Source: Parasponia andersonii (taxonomy: Eukaryota; Streptophyta; Magnoliopsida; Rosales; Cannabaceae). Taken from it: a stretch of DNA of 64,000 nucleotides. The stretch covers positions 511,063-575,062 of the forward strand of contig JXTB01000240.1 of assembly GCA_002914805.1 (NCBI GenBank), written 5' to 3'. The position numbers were made by a program, and so were the translations under genes. The notes under the pieces were generated by a model that saw only the letters and a list, made by a program, of their open reading frames with translations, had not been told where the DNA came from and did no database searches. Positions 24,719 through 36,920 of this stretch are shown piece by piece; the stretch's first letter is position 1; each line of letters opens with the position of its first letter.

Positions 24719-24922
24719 CACATATTATACCGTGTCGTGCTTGGTAGGAACTTTTTCGTATCATGCCTTGGTACCAAATAGGAGGGCAAGCCCTTTCATG
24801 TCTCTAAACGAATATATAATAAACATAAACAAGGTCTTTTGGTACTATAGCAAGGATATAATTAAATTAGCACCTTCGTTTGCCTTGACCAAGGCTCAAA
24901 AGAATAAAGACCATATCACAAT

Positions 24923-25430
24923 TATACTTGTAAATTTGGGCCGGGCCGAATGGGCCAGCCCACTCACTTGGCCTGCGGGTCGGGCCGGGCCGGCCCGGGT
25001 GTGAATGGTCCGGTTATGGCCCGGCCTCTAAGGCCGGGGCGGGCTGGGCCATTGGTGCTGGCCCGTCGGGCCCGCAAACTTTTTTTTTCTTTCTATTTTT
25101 AAAAATTTGTCTTATTAATTTTAGTTATTTATTTTACTAAATAAGTAAGTATACAACTAGTAATTTTATTTTTTTATTGAAAAAGATTCATTTTCTATTT
25201 TTTCGGTTTTTTTTTTTTAATTACCGGACCGGATTTGGCCCGGATTAAGCCCGGTCCGGTCCGGCCTAGAACTTTGGCCCTGTGGGCTGCCGGGCCGGGC
25301 TGGGCCTTCAAAAATGCTTTGCGGGCCAGCTTGTCCCGGCCCGCTTTTATTCCTGGCCTAGCCCAGTCCGGCCCGAATTTCTCCTCAAGCCCGAACGATC
25401 CGGGGCGGGCCGCCCATATTTACAACTCTA
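24923..25430. mobile_element. GC-rich hAT-type MITE (508 bp)
   Basis: The 8-bp sequence ATCACAAT flanks both sides (24915-24922 and 25431-25438), the TSD length of hAT elements. The termini are inverted: TATACTTGTAAATTTGGGC on the left and, reverse complemented, TAGAGTTGTAAATATGGGC on the right. Two GC-rich blocks (about 24938-25075 and 25225-25410) made of GGCCCGG-type words face each other around an AT-rich centre. There is no transposase. The ORFs seen across it are composition effects. Confidence 0.9.
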
Positions 25431-25438
25431 ATCACAAT

Positions 25439-28400
25439 TACACTGGTCACTCATTTTGACCAGCCATACCAATCACATTGGTCACTTACTAAGGTTCGTT
25501 TACATAAAACTAGCATAATTGTAGATTTTTCCAAGAATCGTACACTCAAAGCTAGCACAATTGTAGCTTTTGCTAAGATTCATCTGCTCAGAGCCAATAG
25601 CACCGTACCAAGTACTAAACTTATCTACTCAGAGCCAACTTAACAAAGTTAGTGCTAGGACTCATCTACACAGAACTAACTCCAATTTATTTTACATAAT
25701 GACAAAACCCGTTTCACACTTAATCTATTCATAGGTTTTTTATAACATGTACAATTCACATTTTGCAAATACAAACTCAGAATAACAAACTATCCAAATA
25801 CAAAATATTTAGAAGCATGAACTCATTTATAGTGCAAAGCTTACTCTACTTACGTATTTGCAATATTCTTTATAAGCTCTGGAAAATGAGCCACAAGGTC
25901 ACTGAGCATGTCTTAACATTGTTAATAGCTATTTTCCTTATTAATTGGAGCTTTGCATAATGTGTCAACTCGAAAGAAATTATCGTCTCTCACTAACGTC
26001 AAGCCAGTAATTTTGCGATCTACGCTTGCAACCATATAAAACATCATGCTAAGACATCTTGAGATTGAACCATGAGATCAGCATGATAAGAAATTATAGA
26101 ACTTAATCCTGCAAAATAATTAAATAAACTATCGCATGAAGAGACACACATGCCAAACATATATCTTCCTCTTTCATCTATTAATCTTTTTTCAGACTGG
26201 TATCATTGGTAAGTCTGTATAAATTATATAGACATGAAGGGTGCCTAGCCTATAATTGGCTTTACATTGAAGTGTCACCTATAATAAAATTCTACATAGA
26301 TGGGCCTACAATAAAGTTCGACATCTACTAATTATGCTCAAAACACCGTGAGGCACACCATGTACAATATTATTATTACAATCATAAATAACCAACTGCA
26401 CTTCAAGGCATATTAGTTAAAGCGTCTAAACTATTATTACTAAGACCACCTACGTCTAAAGAAAAGCAAACCTTTATCCAAGCGACATAGACCAAATCTC
26501 TTTCCTTAATTGAATCAGACTATAAGAAATTCCTAATAAAAAAACCTACAATTCTAGGAAAAGAAATCGCGTTTTTGTAAATCATAAAGTAATTAAATAA
26601 ATATTTTAAATATATTAATGTTAGTGAAAGTTTTGATAATATTAGAAATATTTTAAAGTACAAACTTCAAGTATTTTGAGTTTGGCTGTCAAGTTAATCT
26701 AAATTAATTTTAGCATTAAACTTGTGAGCATAAGACTTCAGTACTTGAAATTTATTTTAAGATTAATTTGAAGTCACGTTGACATTTTTTTTTATTTTAT
26801 AATTTCATGAATTTACACTCATATGGAAGAACAAATAATTCTCTAATGCAAATTTCAAAGATTTTTTTTTTCTTTTGCAACACAATAATTAGTTTCATGA
26901 AATAAGATAACATAGCATATTAAATCAACAATTAAGAAAATTTGCTATGTTAATATATAAAAATAATAATTGTTTTGTAGTGACATTTTTATGATGTTTT
27001 TCAAATGAAATAAAATAAAATCCTAAAAAATTTATAAATATATTATAAAATATAGATAATATATACGTATAATTACTTTTAATACTGTAATATTTTATCA
27101 TTAAAAAATTATTATTTTTCGTTGATTTTATTAACACTGTTGGATTTAACTTATACTTTAGATTGGGATTTGAAGTGAAGTAATGAGATCATCAATCCAT
27201 GATACTTAATATTAATAGCTTGTTTTATTTCTATTGTATTTGTACTAATGTAGTCTATAATTTTAACATAGTTTACCCAAGTTGTGTTCCATAAATCTAA
27301 ATATAGTCGAATGTTAAATCTTTTAATATGTTATCAAAATTTTTGAACAATGTTAAATTTTCAGTATCTATAAGATCCATAATATGCTTGTATATATCAT
27401 GTGAGGTATGTTGTTGCAACGTGTGTGTATATATATATATATATACTTCATCTGATGGAGGACGCATACTATGCGCATAGAAAAAAAAAAATTAGCAATT
27501 GTCATTCATATATCATCATAATATCATACAATGTGTAATGTTCTAGTTTTGTTCAGGTCTTATTCTTAAAATAAAATTTGTAACAAATAATGATGTACAT
27601 ATATATTCACAAAACAATTTCAAATAAGTAATGATTGGATTAATAGACAAAATAGGCCAAAAACAGATACATACATATTAGTTTTACATAGCAAATATAA
27701 TATGATAAAATAACTAATTATAACACTAGACTATAGAGTTAGTTACATTTGTGTAAAGTGTAAACTTATATACATGTTATTTTGTGTTAGTATTATAATG
27801 CAAAGATTTACATGAAACAAGAACAATTTGTATTTTAAAGAGGATTATATCCAATGCCTCCTTTACGAAGATAAAGAAAGAAAATAGAAGAAAAAAAAAT
27901 CATCTTATGTTGCCATACTTATTTTGAATAACAAATTAGAAAGATAATAAATAAGTAATATCTACAAAATTCATTGAGTTTTGTGCCCTTAAAGCAATTT
28001 TTTTTAAAATATAATGATGACGAAACAATCTTATACTCAAATAAAGACACTTGGTTTATTTAATTTATGATGGAAAATGATTAATGAGTTCTTGATTAAG
28101 TAAATATCAAAGGTTCCATAACTTATTTTATTTTAAAGATTTATACGTGTGAAGCTGTTCACAAGTTGGAAATACTATTATTTATAAAGTCATTAATATG
28201 TTCACAACTGACGAATAAAATTGGTCATCTATTTTGACACTCAAAAGCAAATATAATTACTAGAATCAGTATTTTACATCCTAAAAATTATGGCATGTCT
28301 ATCTTAATCGAAAGTGGATAATGAACTCATGTTCAGAACTTGTAATTTATTTGAGTTGTTAATGAGTGCAACCTAATTTAGTGTTTACCAAATAGTCTTT

Positions 28401-29462
28401 GAATATAATCTCACAAATAGTAGAAATATATACATAGATATGATATTCATGACTTCAATAGAAGACTAATTATATCACTTTTATAAGTTAGAAAAAAAAA
28501 TACTATATGTGCTAAGCACAACCAAATGTCAACGCAATGAAAGTAGTGGAATAATTTTTTTTATCATTAATATTAATTATAGAATCTTTAACTATTTTAT
28601 ATATCGTTTCTTTAAATCAACAAGAATACTTAGAAGTTTCACTCACCAAAAGATATTCTTGTTTACTCTCTCACCTTCTTTAAGCACGATTATGAAAGAT
28701 CATTCATAATTTTAATTTCAAGAGTGCTATGAGAAAATTCTTCAATGATTGGATTCGCTTTGAGTTTTCTTTTTGTTGTTAATTTTTAACTAACCAAATC
28801 ATAACATTGTGTATGGAAATAGTGGCCAAATTTCTCTCTTTTCCTTTCTAGAATTTTAGCTACACCAAAGGGAGTATGTGGCCAATTTTTAACCAAATTT
28901 ATGACTTACGTGTGCAACATAGTGAGCCGGAGAGGTGAATCAATTATTTTGGATTTATGAGCTAACAATGGATCCAATAGACCAATTAATCAAGCAACAA
29001 TAGACTAAGGCTTGATAACTTATCTTATAATTAATTATTTGATTTTTTTTTTTATTAAGTTTGGATCCTTAGTGGAGTGATTCAAATTTGCACTCTCAGA
29101 TTAGTTGATAAACTGCACAGAAACTAATAAGAATTAGAAAAACTTTTTCCATTTAGTGTTACTTTACAAGGAGTGCACCCCAATATGTATACCAATAATT
29201 AGAGCAACATAAATTACTATTTTAACCATTTAATTATATGTAACCTTCTTGAGTTATTGTTTTTCATCTAATGGATAATTTTGACATTCTTTATTTGTTT
29301 TGGTATTGATATTATAAAAATGTAGATACAATAATACTGAATACTATAGCCATGAACTTTTGATTATCTAAATCATTAAAAAACCTTAAGGTGACCAAAT
29401 TACCAATAGACATTCTTATAACAGTTTTAATGAGCTTTTTACATATATATATATATATATAT
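25439..29462. other. AT-rich intergenic DNA, no supported gene
   Basis: There is a run of imperfect local repeats at 25500-25700 (CTCATCTACACAGAACTAAC, CTTATCTACTCAGAGCCAAC) and a (TA)n tract at 27427-27446. No domain remnants, RNA genes or bounded elements were recognised in these 4 kb. Confidence 0.4.
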
Positions 29463-29705
29463 GGGCACTAATCCAGTAGGTATTTTTTTTTTTTACCTAT
29501 GCATAGGTATCAATTTGCCCAATGAAAATTTAGCATGCTCATTTTTTTATTGTGAAAAATAAAAGAGAGAAAGAGAATTAATAATGCACGTCTTTTCATG
29601 CACTTCATTATAACCATTGGATCACCATTAGAAGGTGATCTAACGGCTAAAAAAAAAAATACCTACCCATAGGTAAAGAAAAAAAAATACCTATTAGATT
29701 GGCAA

Positions 29706-29707
<2 letters not shown>
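29463..29707 (-). mobile_element. TA-embedded MITE, copy 2 (inverted relative to copies 1 and 3)
   Basis: A 245-bp element between (TA)n tracts (29442-29462 and 29708-29742). It starts GGGCACTAATCCAGTAGGTA and ends ACCTATTAGATTGGCAACC. The palindrome TACCTATGCATAGGTA lies near its left end and TACCTACCCATAGGTA near its right end. The hairpin CCATTGGATCACC / GGTGATCTAACGG is at 29614-29646. Confidence 0.88.
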
Positions 29708-29744
<37 letters not shown>

Positions 29745-29937
29745 CTTTTAAGCAAATTTATAAAGCTTGGAGCTTGTCGTTTTGGAGGAATACAAGCCTG
29801 AGTGACAAGCTTGAAGACACTCACTACTATCGTTTTCTTTTCTTTCTTTATCTGTTTTTACTTTTATAAGTTGCATTTGTGAATGTTTCTTTATATGTTT
29901 TTATCCACAAACTTCTTGATGGTATTTATTTTGGATA

Positions 29938-31967
29938 CGTCACGACTCAAATTCCGGGCCAGTGGCAGAAGGAAATTTCATAAGTCGAAATTCAAAAGTT
30001 ATTTAAGAAAAATTCATAAAAATAATTTTAAAATAAAAATTCTCACAGTTTTGTGATAACCATTAGACTTAGATTGTAAATTAAATTTATTAAAACAAAT
30101 CAAGTATCATTATTAGTAGTCTTACAATCCAATACACTAGTTATACAGACAGAGTCCGTGAAACGGGCCCATTAATATTTAATATATGCCAAGATAAATA
30201 ACAGTGTTATTTACTTAGTTACCAATTTTTTGTACCGTAATCAACTCCTCAATCCTCTGCTCCCAAGTTTCCAAAGTCATACTGAGTATTGCCTAAGAGG
30301 GGAAATGTAAGAGATGAGCATTCAAATACTCAGTAGGAATTTAATTACCATTTAGATTGATGTAATTTCTCAAATCTGCGTGGTTAGTTCCTTTAAATCT
30401 ATGTATAAATCAACTTTATAAATCTATTGGTATCTAAAATAGTTACATATTCAAAACCAAAATCAAAACCACATCATTGTATATATCATACATCAACAAG
30501 GATATAAGTGAGCTCTTCTCCTCCCATCACGGCCCTGTAATACCTCTATAACAGAGGTACCCAGCATCCTGATACTGCTCGTAGGCGTATCAGATAAAAA
30601 TCTGTGCAGGGGCCTAGGTCTCTCACCTAGCACTGCAGCAACTCGCTATCGACCTAAAAATACCTCGATGCTATAATAGAACTCAAGTGTGTAATCTTAT
30701 GGTATGGTATATACAACATGTAACAGTTCACGGGTACCATCAAATCATGCTTTAAAAATCCAACTTAGCGTTATTGTGGGATTTTTTGTAACATGGGCAG
30801 CACGCCGTTGTTTTACCCCAAAACTAGTATGTAAAAATGTATAAAATAATTTACACAATCAAATCCCAATATAACTTAACAATTAACAATACTTTCTTTA
30901 ACCAATATAAAATCACGATTTTTCATAAATAAATTTTAATGCAAATAAAATCCAAAACAAATATAAAAATTACGTAATCGAACTCCTACCTTGATATGGT
31001 AGTAATACCAGGTCAATGACGCTCGACGAATCCCCGACTAGTCACTTAGATGCTTAAACGACAATTTCTAGTTCCTAGTAAGTCCACTTGCAAAATGACT
31101 TTTCCACCGAAGCTTTAAATATAGAAATGGAGGTCACCACTGAATTCAGAGCATCAAAAAATGCTAGGTCAAATATATACTTTGTCAAAAATGGGTCCCA
31201 GTGCGGGACCGACCCATAGCATGCAAAACTGTACAATTTATGCCATGAAATTTCAATTTTCGTTCTACAACGAAATATAATGATATTTTATATCAAAATT
31301 CATGTATTGACCTCACTGAGTCCAAATTCGAAATCAAAACTCAGTTTCGAGATCCCTAGCATTAATTAAGCCCAAAAATCCGAGAATTACATAAATACCA
31401 CATTTTAAAAATAATTAGAAAAATGTTCTTTTTTTCTAATTACTACTTACCACACTTACCGTTAGCCTTTTTACTTTTACTAATTGTAATTATTCATAAT
31501 TTTTAACCCTCTTTCACCTTATATATTTATCTCGGATAAATAAATCTTTTAATCAAAATAATTATGTGAATATCACTTTTATATAGTTGGTAAAAACGGT
31601 AAAAATGATAAAAATTTACCGGAGATGAATTTTAACATGAAATCACTTAGAGTTGATTGACAACGGCGAGATTGAGCTTTACTTATCAGAGTGTCGAAAA
31701 CAGAGGTCGAACGGCGCTCTGGTGGCTGAAAAACCTCGTCAGAGGCGGAATTTTTGCGGGGCCGCTACGGATTCGTCCGACATCAAAACTAGGCGAGACT
31801 GGTGGCGTTGGATTTGTCTTCAAATGCCTTCAACACAGGCTAGTGCGTCAGCTAAGGCGGGGAGTGGTGCGGCGACAAATCTGGCATTTTCTCTCTCACT
31901 CAAGCTCCTATTTGCTGGAAATTTGAACTTCTGAGGAGTTTTTAAGAAAAAATTGGGCACTGTTACA
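29938..31967. mobile_element. Probable solo LTR (about 2.0 kb)
   Basis: Bounded by CGTCACGACTCAAATTCC on the left (expected TGTCACGAC, first base mutated) and GGGCACTGTTACA on the right. Such TGTCACGAC...GTTACA ends are known from plant Gypsy LTRs. Flanking 5-mers are GGATA and AAATA, which agree at three bases and differ only by G/A changes, so a decayed TSD is possible. The interior has GC-rich islands (30530-30650, 31650-31900) and no polyprotein remnant. The short ORFs at 31653-31934 overlap in two frames and match nothing I know. Confidence 0.4.
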
Positions 31968-32089
31968 AAATATTATAATATTCTAGATATTTTATTATTT
32001 TAATCGAAAATTCAATATTTACAATTTTGTCATTACTCTTAAAATATCCAATTTGCCCTTATGACTTCACAAATTTTACAAGATATATC

Positions 32090-32830
32090 TATATGTAGCT
32101 AAATTCATACTCTAGCTATTGGCTTGATGTAGGTTTACTTGTTTTATGTTTTGAATATTTGACAATTATTAATAAAGTTTTTATTTGATTTGTTTGTATT
32201 TCTCTATGTTTAATATCTCTAATTTGTTAGGAAATGAATTAGCTGTTATTAATTTGTGGATGCAAATACTTGGTAGAGATTAGTTCGCTTATTTGGATTG
32301 TGAAACACAAGATTAGATATTGTTGAGTTTGGGAGGCCAATAGTTAGGTTAATCCTTCACAGTTTTTTAATGCCTGTGTAGATAGATAAATTAGGTAGGA
32401 TACTAATTTGATTAGTCACACATAGGACTTCATTTGACACTCGAGAGAGATAATAAGATTAAATATTATACCTTTAATTAATTAATCAATTGGAACTAGT
32501 TATTGATTGCTAAATAGGACAAACATGGTAGAGTGAAATCAAGAACCCAACCTCTCATCTTAGATTTATCCCTTGGTAATATTTGTCTCCTTAATTCTTA
32601 CTTTTGATTCCTTTTATCTTCATTTGTTTAATTATTTGTTTTCACTTTTTAGTTTAAAAATCGGATCAACTAGATATAATTAGGTTACTAAGGCCATAGT
32701 AATTACTTTAATTTATGGAAAATAATCATCGTGAGATGATATCTTTTTTTTATTTTATTACTAGTCACAACTTGTACACTTGTAGTTAATTTATACATGC
32801 TATATATGTGCGCACAGTAGATTATTAAAT
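32090..32830 (+). mobile_element. Gypsy-type LTR tail fragment
   Basis: Runs through the same word order as the tails of other LTRs in the window: GCTAAATTCATACTCTAGC, GGCTTGATGTAGG, GTTTGTATTTCTCTATG, CGTGAGATGATATC, then ACTTGTACACTTGTAG. The 5' two thirds are missing and no TSD was found. Confidence 0.4.
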
Positions 32831-33306
32831 ATAGCAATAACGATTTTCAAAGTACTATTGAGGTCATGACTTAAGGTGATGATAATATTTCTTTTGTTTT
32901 GTCAAATGCATATTGTTGCTTTTCTTCCCAACAAAAAGTTTTTCCTTTGTGCAGTAAGGCATGAAGTATACTCTTCAACTCTACCAAAGTTTATATAAAA
33001 ACTAGAGGTATGATAGTTTTCAAAAGAAACTCTTTAATTTCTTAAGTGACCATAATATTTTTATCGTAAATACAACCTTAAATTTTTTTCATTGTCTATG
33101 TTTATACTGTTCTTGTGTAAACAAATCTAATAAATATTTAGTTTTTTCATTTTCTATTCTTATACTATTCTTGTGCAAGCATATTCTATTTTAGTTTTTT
33201 ATGCTGATACTATTATAGGGTTTAGAATGATAATTTGTGACTTGTAGCATTCTCATTAACATAACTATTGCTTAATTGAGTTTGTTGTTTAGTATCAACA
33301 TTGGCT

Positions 33307-33400
33307 GTAGCAAAGTTGCATAGTAGGAAGGTTTAACCTTATGGGTAGCAAGGTTGCATAATAGGAAGGTTCAACCTTATGGGTAGCAAGGTTGCAACAA
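33307..33400. repeat. Tandem repeat, 38-bp period, 2.4 copies
   Basis: GTAGCAAAGTTGCATAGTAG starts at 33307. GTAGCAAGGTTGCATAATAG starts at 33345, and a third partial copy at 33383. Each unit contains the inverted pair AAGGTT / AACCTT. Confidence 0.85.
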
Positions 33401-35410
33401 CCTTGTGTGATGATATCAAGGTGATACAAACCTCACAACAACAACGAGTTAAAATTACGCTAGCCCATATTTCTAATATTTCCCACAAAATTTCTAATTT
33501 TATCCTAAAAATCTGACCAATTATAAACAAAATAGGAAAGATAGAAAAATTAGTTTTCCTTTACTTCGCTGCTTTTAAAATTTTAAAGGTTATCTTTCCT
33601 ACCTATAAACTCTAATAAAATCTATCAAGTGAAATCAAAATATGAGCACATATCTTGCAACTCTATAATCTTCATGTGACCCTTAAAACTTTTGAGGTCT
33701 TAGTAAATGAATTAGCTAGATTCTCTTTTGAAGCAATTTTTTCATACATTCATATTTTCATATTGCACTATCTTTTAGACCGGATGATATTTCCTAAAGA
33801 GCCCTTTGGTATAAGTGGTAGAAGAGGGTGGGAATGGGAATCTCAGATTTTATCTTGTTTGTTTATAGTTTTTCTTTTTTTAAAACCTGGGAAATTTGAG
33901 CACATGGGATTTAGTTAGCCACAAAAAGGGGTCAACATAAACCCACCCAAATAGGTGGTTTTCATTTGTTAGGGCATCCGAAACAAAAGTCTCATTTATA
34001 TCGTTCTACTTCAGCCACCCTCTCTCATTCTCACGACTTTGGTCAGTGGTGAAGGTGGTCTCCCAAAATCGGCATTCGTATCGAGTGTGAATGATTTTTC
34101 TTTCTATTGCTCAATGAACTTTTTTCTCTCCCTTCTTATCTGATTTCTTCTCCTCCCATCTTCTATAATTTTTCCTCTATCTTTGGAACCCTAGGTTGTA
34201 TTTCGAAATTTATTGGTTGATTGAGTTGATTTGAGTTTCTCTTGGTAAGGTTTTATACAACAAAATTAAGTTGAGAACATATTTTTTGATTTAGATGTAC
34301 TTTTATAAATTTATTCCATATTTGATGTTCTAGATGTAAAGGATTGGGTTTGTGTAATAATGTTTTTTATGGTTGTAATTGACCATACATATGTATATAT
34401 GTCTATTGATTTTTCTTACCATTTAATTGTTTTTCCTTACTGCATTATTGTCATGGTATTTCTATTGGTGATAATGTTACTACTTGTGTGTTGGATTTTT
34501 TATTTTTATTTTTAAATTTTTTTTGGGCTTGAAATTTGAGTACTCAAATTTGTTTGCTATATCTTGTAGCAATAATTAAATCAGTAATACTTGTTCTTGA
34601 TTAATTGTTATACTTCTTGCTTGAATAGTGTTTTGAGAGTAATTGGTTGTGTGTATTTTTATGATTACTAATATAATTATAGGGAAAGATTGAAAATATC
34701 AAACTTGCCTATCATTGGGATTATGGAATGGAAAATTTGGCATTTTTATGAGGATTCTGTAATAGGTTAATAACAATGTTTGAAATTAAGCTTGATGGAA
34801 TTATAGGTCAATTGTTTCAGAAAATATCACTAGAGTCCTCATATGAACAATGATTTGGATTTTTGTATATTGTTTCTATGTGCTCCTTTTTTAATAAAAG
34901 GAAGAAATAATAGTTATTATGTGGATACCATGATTCTTCTAAGAGTTGGATTATGCCTTAAGGAGTTGTCATTCACATTATTTTTCTTACTTTTTTTTCT
35001 TCTAAATACTCTCTGATATGTGTCCGTATATATATTAGAGAAGATAGATTGTACAAATTGTCAATTTGGTGAAATAACACTTCATAAATTAGTATAATAA
35101 TATTCCTAGTTACTCTCCTTTGTTCTTCTTATATTATCATAATGATGTAGAGTATTATAACACTTTTTAGCATTTTAGGTTTTATTTAGTTAGGCTTTGC
35201 TTTGTTGGACTAGAAAACTTAAACATCTTCGTTGGTTATAAGTGCACAAATAAGTCGTCTTCCATTGATTGCAAAGAAAGGAATAGTACCAAATTTAATT
35301 CAATTAATGGAGATATTAAATGAGATGTCATTTTGAATTTATTTTTTCTATTGTTTGAATTTATTGATAGAAAGTGTTCTGTTAGAAAAAAAAAATAAAA
35401 AATAACTTCT

Positions 35411-36485
35411 TTGCATAGGCATCAAATACGTCAGCTAAATTACTATAAAATGATACATAATAGTGACACTATTTATATAGAGAGCACTTGTATGGATAAG
35501 AGAACATCTGTTATTTTATGTAATTTTCTTAGAACTACTACAGATTTGAAAGGTAACAAACATATAGATATTAAAGAAATGTTAGCTATATTTTTGTATA
35601 TTATATCTCATGATGTTAAGAATAGAATTATAAAACATCAGTTTGCACGTTCAGATGAAATAATTAGTTGGCAATTTAATGTTGTGTTAAGTTTTGGGTT
35701 ACATCTCCATGAGATATTATTAAAGAGGCCAAAGGTAGTTCTTGATAATTTAATTGATGAAAGGTAAAAATGGTTTAAAAATTGCTTAGAAGTACTAGAT
35801 TGCACATATCTAGGTTAGTGTCCTAGTATCACATAGGCATAGGTACGGAACCAAAAAAAATAAAATTGCTAGAAATAAATTAAGGGTAGTATCAAAAGAT
35901 ATGCAGTTTATTTATATCTTGCCTAAATGAGAGGGTTCAACTGCTAATTCTAAAAATTTAAAAAATGCTATATCTAGGACAAATAGGTTTAAAGTTCCAC
36001 AAAATAAAATTGTATTTCTATTAATCACTACTATATATAGTACTTATATAATATCAATTTATATAATATCTAAGCAAAAAAAAAAAATATATGTAGGGTA
36101 CTACTACTTATGTGATGATGGGTATCCTAACAGTGAAGGCTTCTTAACATTATATAGAGGATAACACTACTATTTAAATAATTAGACACTCTCACTTGTT
36201 ATTCTTGAAGAATTTTTTAATATGAGACACTCTTTTACCAGAAATATACTAGAAAGAATATTTGGATTGTTAAAAGAACAATGGATAATTCTTAAAGCTC
36301 AATCATACTACTCTGTCAAAATACAATATCGAATTATTTTGGCATATTGCCTTCTCCACAATATGATTAGAAAAGAGATGTCTATGAACCCTTTAGAATA
36401 TGTTCTACTTGAGGAAAATGATATTGATAATGATAATGGAAGTGAAAAAGATGATATAGACGATGATTTTATATTCATATTGTAA
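35411..36485 (+). pseudogene. PIF/Harbinger DDE transposase, decayed
   Basis: The N-terminal part (to 35767) is open and matches the helical domain of plant Harbinger transposases: CMDKRTSVILCNFLRTT, EMLAIFLYIISHDVKNRII, LHEILLKRPK. Then come several stops and frameshifts in an A-rich stretch. All three catalytic acidic positions can still be placed. The first Asp is at 35798-35800 (in VLDCTYL), the second at 36113-36115 (in YYYLCDDGYPNSEGF), and the Glu at 36252-36254 (in RNILERIFGLLK). The C-terminal part (36222-36485) is open again, with IILAYCLLHNMIRKEM and an acidic tail ending at a stop. The transposase would have cut and rejoined the element ends; it cannot be made from this copy. Confidence 0.85.
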
Positions 36486-36920
36486 TATCAAATGTTTGAA
36501 TAACTTAGAGGGACAACTTAGCTAGAGATATGTTTGACCAATGGCAGGGAAGACGAAATGCATAGATGATATGCTATGGCTTGTTTTAATTATTCTTGCT
36601 TATGTTATCACATTCTATTGGATTGTATAACATTGAAAGTTTATATTGTTTATGAGAATTCCTCTATGTTTGAACATTAAATATTCTATGGTGTTTGACT
36701 ATTTATTTCTTGATGATTATGTTTGAAATCTCTTTCTTTATAGTTATATCTTGAGATTAATATGATTATATTTGAAACCTTTTTATCTTTATGGTTATGT
36801 CTTGATATTCTCATGAGTATATTTGAAAGTTTGTATCTTTGTGGTTATATTTTAAAATTTATAGAAAACATAATAGAAGGTACTTCTCAATCAACATCAA
36901 TTGGTGGAAAAAAATATTAA

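Noticed and set aside
24732-25459. Proline/arginine/glycine-rich ORFs over the GC-rich region
   Set aside because: They arise from GGCCCGG words of the hAT MITE and cross its boundaries.
31653-31934. Two overlapping plus-strand ORFs in a GC-rich island
   Set aside because: Different frames of the same DNA inside a probable solo LTR, with no recognisable domain; likely composition driven.
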